From JAVBNU01 sp031551265 (GTDB taxonomy: Bacteria; Cyanobacteriota; Vampirovibrionia; Gastranaerophilales; Gastranaerophilaceae): DNA of 14,957 nucleotides. The stretch lies in assembly GCA_031551265.1 (NCBI GenBank), contig JAVBNU010000071.1, positions 1-14,957 on the forward strand, read 5' to 3'. The notes under the pieces were generated by a model that was given only the letters and a program-made list of their open reading frames with translations, made no database searches and had not been told where the DNA came from. Made by a program: the position numbers and the translations under genes. Positions 6,899 to 14,564 of the stretch are shown here, piece by piece (within the stretch, counting starts at the first letter, position 1; each line of letters begins with the position of its first letter).

Positions 6899-6968
6899 TG
6901 GGTTGAATGAAGTTGTTCAACCCATCCTACGGGGCTTGAATATTAAATTCGACGAACGGCAAAAAATA
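6899..6968. repeat. Intergenic repeat, copy 2
   Basis: An 8-bp hairpin, GGGTTGAA (6900-6907) with TTCAACCC (6916-6923), and CATCCTAC are followed by the conserved tail at 6937-6968. The order (hairpin, CCTAC-like box, tail) is the same as in copy 1 at 6304-6371, in the same orientation and 596 nt apart. The hairpin may also terminate the AbrB-type gene, but it has no T run. Confidence 0.65.
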
Positions 6969-7016
6969 TAAGTATAAGTTAGAATGCTCTACTTATATTA
7001 ACCGCCAAATATTCGC

Positions 7017-7113
7017 GTCATCCCGTGCTCGACACGGGATCTATCCAGTTAAGAACTACAGTGCCCGGCTGGAAAAATCCCGGATATTTTTCTGTGAAAA
7101 ATTCCGGGATGAC
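7017..7113. repeat. Palindromic intergenic element with GTCATCCCG ends
   Basis: GTCATCCCG (7017-7025) and CGGGATGAC (7105-7113) are inverted ends. Inside are CCCGTG-CTCGA-CACGGG and a 15-bp stem with one bulge, 7077-7092 against 7096-7110. Elements with these ends are widespread dispersed repeats in bacterial genomes. It lies 43 nt beyond the stop codon of the minus-strand gene at 7157 and may stabilise or end that transcript. Confidence 0.75.
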
Positions 7114-7156
7114 AAAAGCCTGTATAATGTGCGATTAGTGTCACTGCACCGATACA

Positions 7157-7957
7157 CTATCCGATATTTTCTATTTGTTTTTTGTCGCCTTCAATACCGT
7201 CTTTGAGCATTTTCTTAACAACGTCGCCTTGTGCGTCAAGCATTTTGCAAACAGTTTCTATATTCTTAACTTTGTTAGAGAGAATGGTATCGGCATTACT
7301 TTGTATTGCGCCTGTGACGTTTTGGTACGCTGCTAAAGCTGCGCTGCTAGTACCTTGCATTAAGTTGCCCATAACCGCGGCAGGTAAGCCAAATGAACTC
7401 AAATAAGGCGCAGCTGCGGTCATAATGCCGCCCCAACCTGAAATTACGCCGGCTGTCGGGAGCACCCAGTTGCTATTAGCGACGCCGAAACCGCTTGTCG
7501 TGCCTAAGCCGTATGCTGCGGCATTCAAGCCAGCCATGCCGGCTAAATCGCCGGCTGAGGATAAATCAGCCGCAAAACCTGTAATATCTTCCGAGCCGTA
7601 GCCCGTAAGTGGAGCTGCAAAGCCGCTAAAATTACCGATGTTGCCGATGCCGAATGCAGAGGTTCCACCGTCAACCATTGAGGTACCACCACTAACTGGT
7701 GACCAGTAGGAAGTTCCGGGGATACTCATTGAAGTACTGCCGCCAAGAGCTGTCATAAACGAGCTGGGTGAAATCAATCTGGCCATTTGCCATAAGAAAT
7801 TACCGGCCATGCCAAAGCCTGAGCCGCTTGATGTTGAGCCGCTTACGGTCAAATCTCTTAATCTGTCGTAAGTTTCAAAAAGCTGTGCTTTCGCGTCACT
7901 GTTAGATTTCGAGTATTTGTTCATAATTACGAGATAATGGTCGTTTTTGTAAGACAT
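7157..7957 (-). CDS. Gly/Ala/Ser-rich protein of unknown function
   Basis: 266 aa. AAAGGAATAAAATC precedes the ATG at 7957, giving a good ribosome site. Residues 1-36 form a charged helical head (DAKAQLFETYDRLRDL). Residues 38-200 are low-complexity Gly, Ser, Ala and Thr with scattered hydrophobic segments (MAGLNAAAYGLG, GWGGIMTAAAPYL). Residues 205-262 form a polar helical tail (NKVKNIETVCKMLDA, GDVVKKMLKDGIEG). There is no signal peptide. It lies 34 nt after the gene at 7992-9050 on the same strand, so the two are probably cotranscribed. Charged ends around a small-residue core could suit an exported or membrane-inserting protein, but that is inference. I recognise no family. Confidence 0.82.
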   Translation of the reverse strand: MSYKNDHYLVIMNKYSKSNSDAKAQLFETYDRLRDLTVSGSTSSGSGFGMAGNFLWQMARLISPSSFMTALGGSTSMSIPGTSYWSPVSGGTSMVDGGTSAFGIGNIGNFSGFAAPLTGYGSEDITGFAADLSSAGDLAGMAGLNAAAYGLGTTSGFGVANSNWVLPTAGVISGWGGIMTAAAPYLSSFGLPAAVMGNLMQGTSSAALAAYQNVTGAIQSNADTILSNKVKNIETVCKMLDAQGDVVKKMLKDGIEGDKKQIENIG

Positions 7958-7991
7958 GATTTTATTCCTTTAAATTCATTAATACTTTTTT

Positions 7992-9050
7992 CTACGCGAA
8001 TGTTTTGAATACGCGTTCTACGTTGTCTTCAATTACTTTTTTAACTGCTTCAAGCTCTTTGCTTAATGCTTCTTGCTCAGTGTCACATTGTTTCAATTGT
8101 AGTTCAAGACCTCTGTCTTGTTCTTGAATTTTTTTAGTACGTGCGTTGAGTTTTTCAAGTTCACTTTGATATACAGCGTCTTCGTACTTGTAATTAATCA
8201 TTGCTTGATCATATGCGTCGTCATCGTCAACGCTGTTGTATGTCAGCGAGAACGTCGCTGCGTCATAACCATCCATTTTGCCGCTTACTTTTGTATATCT
8301 GCCTGTGCCTGCATCTTTACCCCATGAACAATCAGTCATTGCGATGTCTTTGGTTCTGGTTGTTGTAAGATCATAAAATTCTTGCGGTATAGAAGTACTA
8401 TAGCTTGCGGCACCGTTGTTATCGGGAATAAAGCTAGACTGTATAAATCTTGTTACACCATTTTTTGTGTATGAATACAGCATATTATTCTTAGAAGTTG
8501 TATCTAGAGCATAGCCCGCTTCAACTGCTGCTTTGTATCCTGCTGCGTCATAAATGGCAAGTGCGTCTTCACCGGTTTTAGCCATATAGAAAGGCGCGCT
8601 GGCATCAAGTTTTACGCCATCATTGAGTATAGACTCGATTGTGGATGTTGAAACATCTGAGTTGTCACCGTTAAGTTTTTCCAGCTTATAGCCGTCCAAA
8701 TACGGGTCATTGTTTTTGTATGTTATAGGTACATCCCTGCCGGCATTAACTTTTTGAGATGACATTGTCGTTTCTTCTACATATTGTCGGATAGTAGCTG
8801 TTTGAGAGCCAAGCCCACTTATGACTTCATATGTAGCCTCATCATCACCTTTAAATGTATAAGAGGTGTTGAAATAATCCGTTTTAGACGGAGGAACAGG
8901 AACTTTTAGCTGTAACATTTCATTATAAATATTGGCGCTTTGATTAGCTAGGGCAGTCCTTGCCTGGTTAATCTGTTGTCCGTTATATTCTACATTTGTT
9001 TTTCGTGCTGTCAAGCCCAAAAAACGAGCTTGCGACGCTGCCATTCCCAT
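7992..9050 (-). CDS. Lineage-type protein with N-terminal FLGLTARK motif and C-terminal coiled coil
   Basis: 352 aa. GGAGA lies 10 nt before the ATG at 9050; a second in-frame ATG at 9044 is possible. Residues 1-48 form a helix (MGMAASQARFLGLTARKT, ARTALANQSANIYNEM). This N-terminal pattern recurs, as far as I recall, at the start of many uncharacterised proteins in Gastranaerophilales and relatives. Residues 55-275 are Thr/Ser/Asp/Tyr-rich, probably strands and loops. Residues 285-347 are a strongly charged coiled coil (SELEKLNARTKKIQEQDR, EALSKELEAVKKVIED). There is no signal peptide. Long helices at both ends around a variable middle recall self-assembling or exported surface proteins, but no homology is claimed. 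First gene of a likely two-gene unit with 7157-7957. Confidence 0.85.
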   Translation of the reverse strand: MGMAASQARFLGLTARKTNVEYNGQQINQARTALANQSANIYNEMLQLKVPVPPSKTDYFNTSYTFKGDDEATYEVISGLGSQTATIRQYVEETTMSSQKVNAGRDVPITYKNNDPYLDGYKLEKLNGDNSDVSTSTIESILNDGVKLDASAPFYMAKTGEDALAIYDAAGYKAAVEAGYALDTTSKNNMLYSYTKNGVTRFIQSSFIPDNNGAASYSTSIPQEFYDLTTTRTKDIAMTDCSWGKDAGTGRYTKVSGKMDGYDAATFSLTYNSVDDDDAYDQAMINYKYEDAVYQSELEKLNARTKKIQEQDRGLELQLKQCDTEQEALSKELEAVKKVIEDNVERVFKTFA

Positions 9051-9087
9051 CTTACTGTATTCTCCATATACTTTTTTCTAACCTGTA

Positions 9088-9093
9088 ATTATA
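9088..9093 (-). promoter_or_regulatory. Candidate -10 box for the 9050-7157 gene pair
   Basis: A perfect TATAAT reads on the minus strand 38 nt upstream of the ATG at 9050. No good -35 box lies at the right distance; only a T run is present. The gap 9051-9267 otherwise shows only AT-rich sequence. Confidence 0.35.
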
Positions 9094-9267
9094 TAAACGG
9101 CCTTTTATGCAAAAAACTTTAATATTTTGTATAAAATTTGTATAATTTTCTTCACAAAACTTCACATTATTTTTATTATACACAATTAAAATCCTATATA
9201 CAACTAACTTACGTATGAAGTTTAAGGATTTTTTATTAAAAGTCAAAATTTAAAAAAGAGTATATAA

Positions 9268-11049
9268 TTATGAAATCTGCCAGATTAAATCATTTGCTTC
9301 TTCGGAGTCGGGAAAAATTTCCACTAGTTTGTTCAAGTAACTGAGCGCAGAATCGTTGTTGCCCATAGCTATTTCGCATTTTGCAAGACTCATGAGTATA
9401 TTGGTATTCCCTTCGTTTTGGGCAAGCAATGTTTTGAAAATATCAAGCGCTTGCTGGTACTTACCCATTTCAAAGTGAATAAGTGCAAATAAATTTGTCA
9501 TTTCAAAATTGTTATTAAACGTATCAAGGCTGTACAGCACCTGCTTAGCCGATTCATAATTTTTCTCAATATAATAAATTCTTGCCAAGTTAAAGACGAC
9601 AAGAGGGTCATTGGGCACCATTTTATAAACTTTTTCAAGATAGCCTTTGGCCAGATCAACCCTGTTCATTTGAATGTAATTTAACCCGGCATAAAGCATA
9701 AAATTCAAATCATCAGGTATCATATTCAACGCTTTTATGTAGTATTCCTCAGCTTTAGCGTATTCGTGTATTTGGTAGAAAAATGTTGCAAATTCAAAAA
9801 CGATATTAGGGTCATCAGGCGCCAAATCGTATGCAGCTTGAAATTCATCCTGAGCGTACTCAAAAAGATTTTGAGAAAGGTAAAGCACCCCTAAATCTTT
9901 GTGAGGGTTGGGATTTTCCGGGTCAAGCTGGATAACTTTTTTGAATATATTTATTGCGGTGTCCTCATCGCCTGTTTTGGCACAAATGATTGCGTAACTG
10001 TAATAAATTTGAGTCGAGACTTTGCCTCGTTTGATAACTTTAGCCAGCAGGTTCTTAACTTTATCAAACTGATTAGTCAAAAGATACAAGTCCGAAAGTT
10101 TTTCGACAACAGCAATATTCATCGGGTTGAGACGATAAATTTCAACAAGTATATGAATTGCTTTTTCGTATTCACCCACCTCAATGAAGGCAGCGGCAAG
10201 ATTTTGCTGGTAACTAAGTCGGTCAGGGTGGACTGTCACAAGAGTTGTGTAAATATCAACAGCCTGCTGCCATTTTTCGGCGCGCAGCGCAGCCATACCT
10301 AAAATGGCTAAATTAGCAGTTGTGCTATCGTATTTGTAAGTTTTTTCAAAATACGAAAACGCCTCGTCATGTCTGCCTGTGATTTGATACAAGGAACCCA
10401 TGTTATAGTTGGTGAGCGGGTTTTTAGTATCAAGTGCCAGAGCTTTCGTGTAGTATTGAGTTGCGTTCTCAATGTGACCTTTTGCCAGATATGCCGAACC
10501 TAAGTTATTGAGGATTTGAATATGCTTCGGGCATAGCTCTTCAGCTTTGTGGAGATTTTCAAGCACTCTGTCATAATCGCCGACATGCATAAAAATTGTC
10601 GACAGAATGTAATATATCTGATAGTCCTCACCCCCTGACAGCGAAGCGGCTTTGCTCGCGTGTGCCAGAGCTTTTTCTACGAGTGAATTTTTTATATAAA
10701 TAACTGCAAGATTTTTGTATGCATCAGCATAATCTTCCCGCAGCGATGTTACTTTCAAATAGGCGTCTTCTGCTTCGGTGAGCATTTCCTTGCAATCATA
10801 CATTGAAGCCAGATAAAACCAGCTTGTCGCGTCGTTAGGGTTAAGCTTTACAACTTTTTCAAGCGTCTCGATTGCCGCGTCGTAATCCTCAAGGTTCACG
10901 TAGCACAAGCCCAAAAGTCGAAAGACTTCGATATTCTCCGAATTTTCCTCTTTTAATTTCTCAAGTATATCAATTGCTTCGGCAAATTTCTTCTTTTCTA
11001 CAAGAGTACTCACCTTAGCAAGCGTTTTGTCCATGTCGTTTTTGCTCAT
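9268..11049 (-). CDS. TPR-repeat protein, about 17 units
   Basis: 593 aa made almost entirely of 34-residue tetratricopeptide repeats. I count 17 units from residue 6 to the C-terminus, for example FRLLGLCYVNLEDYDAAIE, LNNLGSAYLAKGHIENA and KDLGVLYLSQNLFEYAQ. There is no signal peptide, membrane segment or extra catalytic domain, so it is a soluble cytoplasmic scaffold for protein-protein contacts with an unknown partner. The ATG at 11049 has no recognisable ribosome site. A TATTAT sequence lies just upstream, so a very short leader or coupling to the preceding gene is possible. It starts 49 nt after the stop of the 199-aa gene on the same strand, and the two probably form one unit. Confidence 0.92.
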   Translation of the reverse strand: MSKNDMDKTLAKVSTLVEKKKFAEAIDILEKLKEENSENIEVFRLLGLCYVNLEDYDAAIETLEKVVKLNPNDATSWFYLASMYDCKEMLTEAEDAYLKVTSLREDYADAYKNLAVIYIKNSLVEKALAHASKAASLSGGEDYQIYYILSTIFMHVGDYDRVLENLHKAEELCPKHIQILNNLGSAYLAKGHIENATQYYTKALALDTKNPLTNYNMGSLYQITGRHDEAFSYFEKTYKYDSTTANLAILGMAALRAEKWQQAVDIYTTLVTVHPDRLSYQQNLAAAFIEVGEYEKAIHILVEIYRLNPMNIAVVEKLSDLYLLTNQFDKVKNLLAKVIKRGKVSTQIYYSYAIICAKTGDEDTAINIFKKVIQLDPENPNPHKDLGVLYLSQNLFEYAQDEFQAAYDLAPDDPNIVFEFATFFYQIHEYAKAEEYYIKALNMIPDDLNFMLYAGLNYIQMNRVDLAKGYLEKVYKMVPNDPLVVFNLARIYYIEKNYESAKQVLYSLDTFNNNFEMTNLFALIHFEMGKYQQALDIFKTLLAQNEGNTNILMSLAKCEIAMGNNDSALSYLNKLVEIFPDSEEANDLIWQIS

Positions 11050-11098
11050 AAAAACAGTCTATAATAAATAAACAATCTTAGAAAGTCTTTTTAATACT

Positions 11099-11698
11099 TT
11101 ATTCGTGATATATACCGCCGCCACATATAATTTCGATTATTTTTAGGATAAATTCTTTTGGCGCTTCCATTTGGCTTATATATATTTCTTTACTGCCCAA
11201 ATGTCTGATTTTTATGATAGCTGACGCTGATTTATCAGCAGGAACGTATAAAGACGCAACTTCATTATCTAAAAGTGCCTGTATCTCGTTTTCAGTGTCA
11301 CGTTTTACAATATCGTTATAACGTCCGTTTAACGCAATTATTCTGCCTGCAAAAACCGGTGAATTGCCTTCACGATAAAGTGCTTGCGGCTTATCATTCG
11401 CAATCGCTGTCAGGCTAATCGTATGCCACAAAATATTCATAACAAGCAGCGCTTTCGACTGTTCATACTCACAATAAATGCTTTGGCCCGAAATACCGCG
11501 AGCTGCAAATGATTGTTTCAAATACTCGACCGTCACCCCTGCATTTTCGATGATTCTTAAAAACACATCTTTTGTATTAACGGTAGATTGCTCGTACTCG
11601 AGATATTGTTTGTACATATGCGTCGACACGAGATTAATCCGCTCCTGTATAACGGATGCAATCCTTGTCGAGGCGTCTAGATTGTCGAAACTGCTCAT
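11099..11698 (-). CDS. Hypothetical protein upstream of the TPR gene
   Basis: 199 aa from the ATG at 11698. A GTG at 11722 in the same frame adds 8 residues. Neither has a clear ribosome site, so the start is uncertain. The N-terminal half is helical (ASVIQERINLVSTHMYKQYL, YCEYEQSKALLVMNILWHT). The C-terminal half looks mixed, with strands (ASLYVPADKSASAIIKIRHL, KEIYISQM) and ends in CGGGIYHE. There is no signal peptide or membrane segment. I recognise no family. Its place directly before the TPR gene suggests the two act together, but nothing in the sequence shows how. Confidence 0.8.
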   Translation of the reverse strand: MSSFDNLDASTRIASVIQERINLVSTHMYKQYLEYEQSTVNTKDVFLRIIENAGVTVEYLKQSFAARGISGQSIYCEYEQSKALLVMNILWHTISLTAIANDKPQALYREGNSPVFAGRIIALNGRYNDIVKRDTENEIQALLDNEVASLYVPADKSASAIIKIRHLGSKEIYISQMEAPKEFILKIIEIICGGGIYHE

Positions 11699-11830
11699 TC
11701 TATCAGTCAATGTCGTTCTCACTAATTAATATATAGTTTACCAATTCTATTTTACTACATTCTGTCCGTTTTGTTCACTTTTATAAAATTATTTACAAGA
11801 TTGTTTACAAAGTGTCTTTGAAGTGTGCTA

Positions 11831-11985
11831 ACTTTGCCTTCGCCCCACCGCGGGAGAAGGCAGTTTTGCAATTTGAACAAGATTGCTTGTGAAAATTAGC
11901 AAAACGGATGAGGGGTACAGCCCTAAAATATATTTTATTTTTTACGTACCCCTCATTCAACCCTCTCCCGCAATGGAGAGAAGGC
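11831..11985. repeat. Inverted pair of intergenic repeats between divergent genes
   Basis: ATGAGGGGTAC (11908-11918) and GTACCCCTCAT (11946-11956) are perfect inverted copies. Further out, CGCGGGAGAAGG near 11849 is mirrored by TCTCCCGC near 11963-11970, so the flanks also belong to an inverted duplicated unit. The left part alone folds: GCCTTC-G-CCC (near 11830-11839) pairs with GGG-A-GAAGGC. The CCCTCTCCCGC/GGGAGAGGG theme is a common dispersed intergenic repeat in bacteria. The rest of the 348-nt gap 11699-12046 is AT-rich with no ORF. Confidence 0.65.
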
Positions 11986-12046
11986 GTATTGAACTATTTA
12001 TTTAATATTCGCAGCAAGATACTCTCAGTTATGCTAACATGCAGGA

Positions 12047-13078
12047 ATGAAAGACATTATCGAAAAATTAGAACACAGTCAGGAGCTAATCGACTTAAGC
12101 AAAGACGAAATAATCAGAATTTTATCTGATGAGAGTTTTAATGACGTTTTATTCGAAGCTGCCGATAAAATACGCGCTAAATATGTCGGCGATGAAATAC
12201 ACCTGCGAGGCTTGATTGAAATGTCGAATATTTGCAAACAAAATTGCCAATATTGCGGCTTGCGCAAAGACAACACAACAATCGAACGCTACAGGCTTGA
12301 AATAGATAAAATCGTAGAACTCGCAGCAGAAGCCGTAAAACACGGGTATAAAACACTCGTACTGCAGTCAGGCGAGGATTCATTCTACAACATCGAAAAA
12401 ATGAAAGAATTAATAAGCCGTCTTAAACAACTTGATGTAGCTTTGACGTTAAGCCTTGGCGAAAAAACACTTGAAGAGTATCAAGCTTACAAAGAAGCCG
12501 GCGCAGACAGATACCTCGTCAGAATTGAGACAACAGACAGAGAATTGTACAAAAAAATGCATCCTGATATGAATTTCGATAGCCGTTTGAAATGTCTTGA
12601 TGATTTGAGAGAGCTGGGTTTTGAAGTCGGAACGGGCGGTCTTGTGGGCTTGCCTGAACAAACAGTTGAATCTTTGGCTGATGATATTTTGTTTTTCAAA
12701 AAAATAAATGCTGATATGGTTGGCATAGGCCCATTCATACCTAATCCGGACACGCCATTGAGTAACGCCGAAGGTGGCAGTTTGACACAATCGCTCAAAG
12801 TAATGGCGTTGACGCGCATTTTACTGCCTAACGCCAATATCCCTGCCACAACCGCAATGGAAGCACTTCATCCTCATGGCAGAATAATAGCGCTGCAAAG
12901 CGGTGCTAATGTAGTTATGCCCAATATCACGGACGAATGTTATCGCGAAAAATATTTATTGTACCCCGGCAAAGTTGCGCTAGGTCAGTCATTGACCGAA
13001 ACACGCGCAGCAGTGGAAGCCAAAATTAAATCTATCGGACGCAACATTTCGACAGATTATGGATTCAGAAGAAAATAA
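12047..13078 (+). CDS. hydE: [FeFe]-hydrogenase maturase HydE, radical SAM
   Basis: Radical-SAM enzyme that, with HydF and HydG, builds the catalytic di-iron site of [FeFe] hydrogenase. 343 aa, close to the roughly 350 aa of known HydE. The 4Fe-4S cluster motif CxxxCxxC is C63, C67 and C70 in MSNICKQNCQYCGLRKDN. Other HydE signatures are LVLQSGED (104-111), LTLSLGE (133-139), AGADRYLVRIET (151-162), VGIGPFIPNPDTPL (225-238) and NIPATTAMEA (264-273). The extra C-terminal cysteines of some HydE proteins (auxiliary cluster) are absent; only C298 is present. The ATG at 12047 fits the family N-terminus, but AGGA touches it directly, so initiation is unusual. hydF, hydG and the hydrogenase are not in this window. 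The gene implies anaerobic hydrogen metabolism. Confidence 0.94.
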   Translation: MKDIIEKLEHSQELIDLSKDEIIRILSDESFNDVLFEAADKIRAKYVGDEIHLRGLIEMSNICKQNCQYCGLRKDNTTIERYRLEIDKIVELAAEAVKHGYKTLVLQSGEDSFYNIEKMKELISRLKQLDVALTLSLGEKTLEEYQAYKEAGADRYLVRIETTDRELYKKMHPDMNFDSRLKCLDDLRELGFEVGTGGLVGLPEQTVESLADDILFFKKINADMVGIGPFIPNPDTPLSNAEGGSLTQSLKVMALTRILLPNANIPATTAMEALHPHGRIIALQSGANVVMPNITDECYREKYLLYPGKVALGQSLTETRAAVEAKIKSIGRNISTDYGFRRK

Positions 13079-14494
13079 TTATTTATAAATTTTTCCACGG
13101 AGATAAATATGTTTCTTGTCTTTTGCATATAACCCGGGAGGATCAACACAATTGGTCATCCCACCACAATTTTCCATGAGAAATAACGAAGAAAGTTGCT
13201 TATACCACGGAATTACTTTTGCAGGATTTGTTACTATCTCAAAAGTCGCTATATCAGCGCCTTGCACAATATTATTTACAAAATATATCTTATCTTTATC
13301 TTTTGCATAAAATTCACTGTCAGGGCCAACCATATCAAAAGTAGCACTATCAGCATTATTTATAATTTGTCCTTTACAATAGACGTGATTCTTGTCTTTT
13401 GCATACCATATATATCTCACTGTACCAGAAGTTTTTGGATATAGTATGCTGAAAGAAGGTGCATCAGCACCTTGTAGTACTTGACCACGTAAAAAAACAT
13501 GATTTTTATCTTTAGCATAATCTGATGAAAGTATTTCAAAAGTAGCTGCGTCAGCAGCCTCTATAATTTTTTCGCCATCATAGACTTGTTTTTTATCTTT
13601 TGCACTTGCATGTACATGATATATATCAAAAAGCTTAAATGTTCCGGGATCTGCCCCGACAAGAGCTTTACCAAAGTAATAAACATTTGATTTATCTTTT
13701 GTATAAGTAATAATGCCTTCCTTATCAACTACTTCAAAAGTATTTGGGTCAGCACCTTGTATTATTTTGCCATTGTAGAATACATTTTTTTTATCTTTAA
13801 TATAGTCTCTGTCTCCGGCTATTATCTTCAACGTATCCTTGTCAGCGCCCTCTATAAGCTTGTTCTCGTGATATACACCTGCCTTTCCTCCATAATAACT
13901 ATGATTTTTATCTTTAGCTTCGTGGCCTGAAGTCACTATAAAAGTGCTTGGATCTGCACCTTGTATCACTTTACCATCGCAAAAAACATGATTTTTATCT
14001 TTTGTATATCCGTTATTTAATACTTCAAAGGTATTTGGATCTGCACCTTGTACCACCTTGTTATCATAAAAAACATGATTTTTATCTTTGGTGTAGCCAC
14101 TACCAATTATCTTAAATGTGTCCTTGTCCGCTTCTTCTATAATTTGGTTTTGGTAGCATACACCTGCAATAGCTTTTCCGGCCGCATAATAGTTATTCTT
14201 GTCTTTTGCACAAACCTCACGGTTGGCTTCAACTTCAAAAGTGCCTAAGTCTGCATTTTTGATAATTTGCCCCCCATGATAAACATAATTTTTATCCTTT
14301 GCATAAACACGATTTATAACAGCAAATGATTGTGTGTCAGCATCTTCTACAGGTAGAGAATAATAATAGACATTATTACCTTTGATATTGTATCCCTTTT
14401 GTTTGACATTAATTTGGGAATTATTTTTTGAACTTAGAAATATTGCTGTAACAGCAATCACAACTAAAATACCAAATAATAATTTACGTTTCAT
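13079..14494 (-). CDS. DKNYY-repeat protein with N-terminal signal or anchor
   Basis: 471 aa. GAGG lies 6 nt before the ATG at 14494. Residues 1-22 (MKRKLLFGILVVIAVTAIFL) are a signal peptide or uncleaved anchor with no lipobox cysteine, placing the rest outside the cytoplasmic membrane. The remainder is about 13 repeats of the DKNYY type, roughly (A/T)KDKNHVFY-GK-I-GAD-TFEV, of which 12 keep the KDK core. Two units (near residues 110-125 and 205-220) carry an extra strand pair, GVCYQNQIIEEAD and GVYHENKLIEGAD. The family is found in many bacteria, and its function is not established. The stop codon abuts that of the convergent hydE with no gap. It is 70 nt from the next DKNYY gene on the same strand. 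Confidence 0.9.
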   Translation of the reverse strand: MKRKLLFGILVVIAVTAIFLSSKNNSQINVKQKGYNIKGNNVYYYSLPVEDADTQSFAVINRVYAKDKNYVYHGGQIIKNADLGTFEVEANREVCAKDKNNYYAAGKAIAGVCYQNQIIEEADKDTFKIIGSGYTKDKNHVFYDNKVVQGADPNTFEVLNNGYTKDKNHVFCDGKVIQGADPSTFIVTSGHEAKDKNHSYYGGKAGVYHENKLIEGADKDTLKIIAGDRDYIKDKKNVFYNGKIIQGADPNTFEVVDKEGIITYTKDKSNVYYFGKALVGADPGTFKLFDIYHVHASAKDKKQVYDGEKIIEAADAATFEILSSDYAKDKNHVFLRGQVLQGADAPSFSILYPKTSGTVRYIWYAKDKNHVYCKGQIINNADSATFDMVGPDSEFYAKDKDKIYFVNNIVQGADIATFEIVTNPAKVIPWYKQLSSLFLMENCGGMTNCVDPPGLYAKDKKHIYLRGKIYK

Positions 14495-14564
14495 GCAACC
14501 TCACTATAATCTATTTATTAATATAACATTTTTTTCAATTAATTAGAAACGTTCTAGCGAATAT

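Noticed and set aside
6871..7156. Possible MazF/PemK toxin gene after the AbrB-type gene
   Set aside because: No ORF of suitable length on the plus strand; the stretch holds two intergenic repeats instead.
7992..9050. Flagellar hook or rod protein
   Set aside because: The N-terminal ALANQSANIYNEM stretch is faintly similar, but the C-terminal motif is absent, and no flagellar gene is nearby.
9052..9246. 64-aa ORF on the minus strand upstream of the 352-aa gene
   Set aside because: It lies in AT-rich intergenic DNA containing a perfect TATAAT, has a composition set by A/T runs and no ribosome site.
9901..10302. 133-aa ORF on the plus strand
   Set aside because: Antisense to the TPR gene, whose repeat pattern is unmistakable in this stretch.
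12449..12849. Two ORFs of 113 and 120 aa on the minus strand
   Set aside because: Antisense to the conserved core of hydE; no ribosome site or recognisable protein pattern.
13116..14248. Several small plus-strand ORFs
   Set aside because: Antisense to the DKNYY repeats, which explain the coding signal fully.
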